Positions 60,944 through 64,000 of a stretch of 64,000 nucleotides of DNA are shown one piece after another. Location of the stretch: positions 1 to 64,000 of the forward strand of contig CALURT010000001.1 of assembly GCA_944323245.1 (NCBI GenBank), given 5' to 3'. Origin of the DNA: an uncultured Bacteroidales bacterium (GTDB taxonomy: Bacteria > Bacteroidota > Bacteroidia > Bacteroidales > UBA932). Within the stretch, counting starts at the first letter, position 1; every line of letters starts with the position of its first letter. Made by a program: the position numbers and the translations under genes. The notes under the pieces are model-generated. The model saw nothing but the letters and a program-made list of their open reading frames with translations. It was not told the DNA's origin and ran no database searches.

Positions 60944-61041
60944 GTCATTCCGACCGAGCGTTTGTGTCATTCCGACCGGGCGGAAGCGAGTGGAGAATCT
61001 GCAATTTCTGCGTCAGATCCCTCGACTGCGCTCGGGATGAC
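60944..61041 (-). repeat. Dispersed repeat, full copy
   Basis: Read on the minus strand it begins GTCATCCCGAGCGCAGTCGA and ends GCTCGGTCGGAATGAC, ~98 bp, with the same internal landmarks as the copy in the CapA gene (GAGGGATCTG, AGATTCTCCACTCG, CCGGTCGGAATGACAC). The 245-bp gap between the TonB receptor and thiF holds this and no gene. Confidence 0.8.
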
Positions 61042-61086
61042 AGGGGCGCCGGGAGGACAATGAATGACGCCACGGCAGGGGCGGAA

Positions 61087-61791
61087 TCAGAAGTCTACGA
61101 TGTCGCTGCGGAGAGTGAGGAGATCGATGACAAAGAGTCTGCCGTCGAGATGTTCGCCGAACCCGGCAAGCAGTTTGAGCGTTTCACAGGCCTGGACGGA
61201 ACCGATTACGCCCGGCACGGGCCCGATAACCCCGGACACAGACACAGGCCGGGAACAAAGACTTTCCCTGTCGGGATACAGGTCTGACAGACGCTTCCCC
61301 GCCCTGCCGTCCAGAACAGTCACCTGTCCCGAATATTCGCCGATAGCACCGAAAACCAAGGGCTTTCCGCATGCGGAACAGGCCTCATCCAATATATAGC
61401 GCGTCGTAAAATTGTCGCAGCAGTCCACTACGACATCATATTTCTCCACGAGAGACATCGCGTTGTCCCCGGTAACAGCCGTCGGGAAAGTCTCGAACGC
61501 AGTATCCGGAGAGAAAGCGGACAGGCGTTCCGCCGCAGCTTCCGCCTTGAGCATCCCCGTCTGCCGCACGTCATACAGAATCTGCCTCTGGAGATTGGTC
61601 ACCGATACCGTATCCGGATCAGCAAGGCCTATCCGTCCGACTCCAGCTCCTGCAAGATACATTGACACAGGGGAGCCGAGACCTCCCAAGCCGACGATCA
61701 GGACAGAGGAAGAAGCGATTTTCCGTTGGCCGGCCTCTCCGATTTCCGGCAGCATCACCTGCCTCGAATATCTTCCGTCAGCAGCCGTCAT
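61087..61791 (-). CDS. thiF: ThiF-type adenylyltransferase (HesA/MoeB/ThiF)
   Basis: 234 residues from the ATG at 61789-61791, which shares one base with the thiH stop (TGATG). It adenylates the C-terminus of ThiS for thiazole synthesis. Nucleotide-binding G-L-G-G-L-G-S-P, the arginine R-Q-I-L-Y region and D-C-C-D-N-F-T-T-R are seen. The zinc CxxC pairs and the catalytic cysteine of E. coli ThiF are not at their usual places, as in other Bacteroidota ThiF proteins I recall. Last gene of the thi run in this window. Confidence 0.85.
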   Translation of the reverse strand: MTAADGRYSRQVMLPEIGEAGQRKIASSSVLIVGLGGLGSPVSMYLAGAGVGRIGLADPDTVSVTNLQRQILYDVRQTGMLKAEAAAERLSAFSPDTAFETFPTAVTGDNAMSLVEKYDVVVDCCDNFTTRYILDEACSACGKPLVFGAIGEYSGQVTVLDGRAGKRLSDLYPDRESLCSRPVSVSGVIGPVPGVIGSVQACETLKLLAGFGEHLDGRLFVIDLLTLRSDIVDF

Positions 61792-62900
61792 CAATCAAAG
61801 ATTTTGTCCCAGTCCTTCCAGACCACTTCATAGCCTGCCTTGCGGATATCCGCCGCCACCTCGGCAGGAGTCCGTTCGTCACTGACAGCAAACTGTTCAA
61901 GAGACTGGGGATAAGTACAGTATCCGCCCGGATCCGTCTTGGAACCCGCACTTATGGATGTCGCTCCAAGCGTGGCGATATGCGTACGGAAATCCGCCGC
62001 CTCACGGGTAGACACGGAAATGTCGGCATCGTGGTCGAATATCCTGAATGCGAATATTGCCTGCGCCAGCTCCCTGTCGCTCATGATGACATTCGGCTGG
62101 AAATGGCCTTCTGACGGCCGCATTCTCGGAAAGTTGACGCTGTATCTTGTTTTCCAGTAGTGCCTGCGCAGGTATTGGAGATGGATGGCCATCATCGTTA
62201 TATCCGTTCTCCAGTCTTCGAGCCCTATCAGCACTCCGAGACCGATTTTGTGTACGCCGGCCTGCCCCATACGGTCGAAACCGTCGACACGCCATTCGAA
62301 CTTCGATTTCATTCCGGCAGGATGATAGAGCTTGTAGTTCTTCCTGTTGTACGTTTCCTGAAAGCAGACAACCCCGTTCAGCCCGGACTTCGTCAGTCTC
62401 GCATAGTCTTCCGAAGCAAGAGGCATGACCTCTATCGTAAGATTATTGAAATACGGACGGCAGACCTGCAGGGCCTTTTCAAGATAATCCACTCCGGCCA
62501 CGGCCGGATTCTCCCCCGTCACCAAAAGCAGGTTCTCGAACGGGCCCAATTTCCTTATGGCCCTGCACTCGTCCTCAATCTGCTCAGGGGTCAGGACTAC
62601 CCTCGCTATTCTGTTGTGCCTGTTGAAACCGCAGTACACGCACGAATTGGTGCATGAATTGGTGATATACATCGGAATATACATGGACACGGTTTTTCCG
62701 AACCGCTCCTGAGTGTATTTGCGGCTGAGATTGGCCATAGGTTCTATATACGCTGCGGCTGCAGGCGAAATCAATGCCATGAAATCGTCAGTCGAAAGCC
62801 GTTCCTTCCCGAGGGCGTTTTCCACGTCGGAAGGCTTTTTCGAAAGGATTGCCGCTGTCGTGGCTTCCCAGTCGTAATTCTGTAATTCTTCTGAAAACAT
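61791..62900 (-). CDS. thiH: 2-iminoacetate synthase (thiazole synthesis, radical SAM)
   Basis: 369 residues. Radical-SAM enzyme cleaving tyrosine to dehydroglycine for the thiazole ring. The cluster motif C83-x3-C87-x2-C90 (N-S-C-T-N-S-C-V-Y-C) is intact, followed by the F-N-R-H-N typical of ThiH. C-terminal part has S-T-R-E-A and S-A-G-S-K-T-D-P-G-G. Oxygen-sensitive route, fitting an anaerobe. 12 nt after thiG. Confidence 0.93.
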   Translation of the reverse strand: MFSEELQNYDWEATTAAILSKKPSDVENALGKERLSTDDFMALISPAAAAYIEPMANLSRKYTQERFGKTVSMYIPMYITNSCTNSCVYCGFNRHNRIARVVLTPEQIEDECRAIRKLGPFENLLLVTGENPAVAGVDYLEKALQVCRPYFNNLTIEVMPLASEDYARLTKSGLNGVVCFQETYNRKNYKLYHPAGMKSKFEWRVDGFDRMGQAGVHKIGLGVLIGLEDWRTDITMMAIHLQYLRRHYWKTRYSVNFPRMRPSEGHFQPNVIMSDRELAQAIFAFRIFDHDADISVSTREAADFRTHIATLGATSISAGSKTDPGGYCTYPQSLEQFAVSDERTPAEVAADIRKAGYEVVWKDWDKIFD

Positions 62901-62912
62901 GTCCGCTCCGTC

Positions 62913-63683
62913 TTAATCAAGAAAAGATGTCAGAGGGCTGCTGGCTTCGGCCATGAACGAACGGGCACCCAAACCTGCCTCGTATGCCTCCCTGCCTGCC
63001 TTGACCGCATCGGCAAAGGCTGCCGCCATACGCACCGGATCACCGGAAACCGCTATCGCCGTATTGACAAGCACCGCATCCGCTCCCATTTCCATGGCCT
63101 CGGCAGCATGCGAGGGCGCTCCTATCCCGGCATCCACCACTACAGGGACATTGCTCTGCTCTATGATTATGGCAAGCAAATCACGTGTGACAAGTCCCTT
63201 GTTCGAGCCGATAGGTGCAGCCAGAGGCATCACGGTGGCGGCTCCGACTTCTTCGAGACGTTTGCAAAGCACAGGGTCAGCCTGGATATAAGGAAGTACG
63301 ACAAATCCCAATTTCACAAGCTGCTCCGTGGCCTTCAATGTCTCCACAGGGTCAGGGAAAAGATATTTCGGGTCCGGATGAATCTCGAGTTTTATGAAAT
63401 CCGTCCCGAATGCCTCCCTTGCAAGCTGGGCGGCAAGCACAGCTTCTTCGGCATCCCTTACTCCGGACGTATTCGGCAAAAGCTGTACGCCGGGAAATCT
63501 TACATGCGACAGCATGTCATCCTGAGGATTGGACATATCCACCCTTTTCATGGCGATTGTGACCATTTCCGTACCTGAAGCCTTGATGGCTTCCGACATC
63601 AGTTCGTTCGAACTGAATTTACCCGTACCGGTAAAAAGGCGTGAACGGAATGTGCGTCCGCCTATAATCAATTCCTTGTTCAT
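62913..63683 (-). CDS. thiG: Thiazole synthase
   Basis: 256 residues, TIM barrel. Schiff-base lysine K98 in [15 protein letters not shown] and V-D-A-G-I-G phosphate-loop segments. It joins deoxyxylulose phosphate, ThiS-thiocarboxylate sulfur and dehydroglycine into thiazole phosphate. It begins 1 nt after the thiE stop (TAAAATG). Confidence 0.94.
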   Translation of the reverse strand: MNKELIIGGRTFRSRLFTGTGKFSSNELMSEAIKASGTEMVTIAMKRVDMSNPQDDMLSHVRFPGVQLLPNTSGVRDAEEAVLAAQLAREAFGTDFIKLEIHPDPKYLFPDPVETLKATEQLVKLGFVVLPYIQADPVLCKRLEEVGAATVMPLAAPIGSNKGLVTRDLLAIIIEQSNVPVVVDAGIGAPSHAAEAMEMGADAVLVNTAIAVSGDPVRMAAAFADAVKAGREAYEAGLGARSFMAEASSPLTSFLD

Positions 63684-63684
63684 T

Positions 63685-64000
63685 TTATTCTCCTTTTCCG
63701 TCGCTCAGACGAATTTTTTCAAGCATTTTTACTGTTTCTCCCGACACGTCCGCCGCGTTCAGCAAGGCTCCGGACACTGCAATGCCGGCCACGCCGGTCT
63801 CCATTATGCCGCCGATGTCTTCTGCTGTAATCCCGCCTATCGCCACCACAGGGACGCTGATTCCTGCTTCAGCGCATTTCTTCATTATCGAAGAATAGCC
63901 TTCAAGACCGAGTACAGGACTGAGATTGCGTTTGGTAACGGTAAACCTGAACGGACCGAGACCGATATAGTCCGCCCCGGCTGCCACTGCCTTTTCAATG
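63685..64000 (-). CDS. thiE: Thiamine-phosphate synthase, N-terminal part beyond the window
   Basis: The last ~104 residues of ThiE are visible; the frame continues open past 64000 ([11 protein letters not shown]). Family motifs [14 protein letters not shown] and A-I-G-G-I-T are present. It joins HMP-pyrophosphate and thiazole phosphate. No thiC lies between thiG and thiH. Confidence 0.87.
   Translation of the reverse strand, partial: IEKAVAAGADYIGLGPFRFTVTKRNLSPVLGLEGYSSIMKKCAEAGISVPVVAIGGITAEDIGGIMETGVAGIAVSGALLNAADVSGETVKMLEKIRLSDGKGE

Noticed and set aside
61087..61791. ThiF lacking the CxxC zinc motifs and usual catalytic Cys
   Set aside because: I recall the same absence in Bacteroidota ThiF proteins, so it looks like a lineage trait rather than decay.
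62900..64000. TPP riboswitch for the thi genes
   Set aside because: The operon's 5' end is outside the window and no THI-box-like sequence is visible in the gaps seen here.
1..64000. CRISPR array, tRNA or rRNA genes
   Set aside because: No regularly spaced direct repeats and no cloverleaf or rRNA-like sequence were seen in any intergenic gap.

Overview
The window comes from a Bacteroidota chromosome, most likely a Bacteroidales gut-type bacterium. It has SusC/SusD-type outer-membrane pairs and many TonB-era lipoproteins. It has repeated Bacteroides-type -7 promoter elements (TAnnTTTG) with few Shine-Dalgarno sequences. LeuS carries the insertion usual in this phylum, and DUF4293, DUF4876 and DUF6850 proteins are present. 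Base composition is moderately GC-balanced, apart from a visibly AT-rich accessory island at the left edge. A lower rank cannot be named from the sequence alone.

Layout. 1-4370 is an accessory island. It holds the edge of an IS66-type element, a tightly overlapping three-gene operon (STAS-like/GHKL ATPase, STAS-like DUF4325 protein, small membrane protein), an apparently intact IS4-family element, and a broken transposase fused to the tail of an ORF6N-domain gene. 4403-8982 is hexuronate catabolism (uxaA-uxaB, and uxaC on the other strand). 8986-15895 carries ettA, a minimal AraC-type regulator, two tandem YitT membrane proteins and leuS. Upstream of leuS, and apparently co-transcribed, are a SPOR lipoprotein and an M28-peptidase-like protein that has lost almost all of its metal and catalytic residues. 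17880-21458 is a DUF389-CapA-phoH run. 21564-31997 is mainly housekeeping: a TPR protein, gyrA, a Clp ATPase, a HAD phosphatase, an esterase, a nucleoside phosphorylase, DUF4293 and a LytTR regulator. 32200-35856 is a fatty-acid synthesis operon, fabH-fabK-fabF-fabZ.

35981-51910 is a polysaccharide utilisation locus. One long minus-strand operon starts with a lipoprotein alpha-galactosidase/alpha-GalNAcase-like GH36 enzyme. It continues through SusC, SusD, a surface lipoprotein, a secreted amidohydrolase, a Tat-type TIM-barrel protein, an AgaS-type isomerase, an AgaZ/KbaZ-type aldolase subunit and a PfkB sugar kinase. A second secreted amidohydrolase lies beyond a cluster of short repeats. 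A divergent DeoR-family regulator probably controls it. Together the genes suggest import of an alpha-linked galactose/GalNAc-containing glycan and breakdown through the tagatose-phosphate route. 51969-60841 is a second outer-membrane module: a TonB-dependent receptor, a DUF4876 lipoprotein, a DUF6850 beta-barrel and an M16 metallopeptidase. The window ends with thiE(partial)-thiG-thiH-thiF.

The observations most worth follow-up are the STAS/GHKL/membrane operon, the dead-peptidase/TonB-domain fusion, an isoleucine at the main quinolone-resistance position of GyrA, a dispersed ~100-bp repeat that has become coding sequence in two genes, a Clp ATPase lacking its middle domain, and the DeoR-controlled PUL with an Aga-type pathway.
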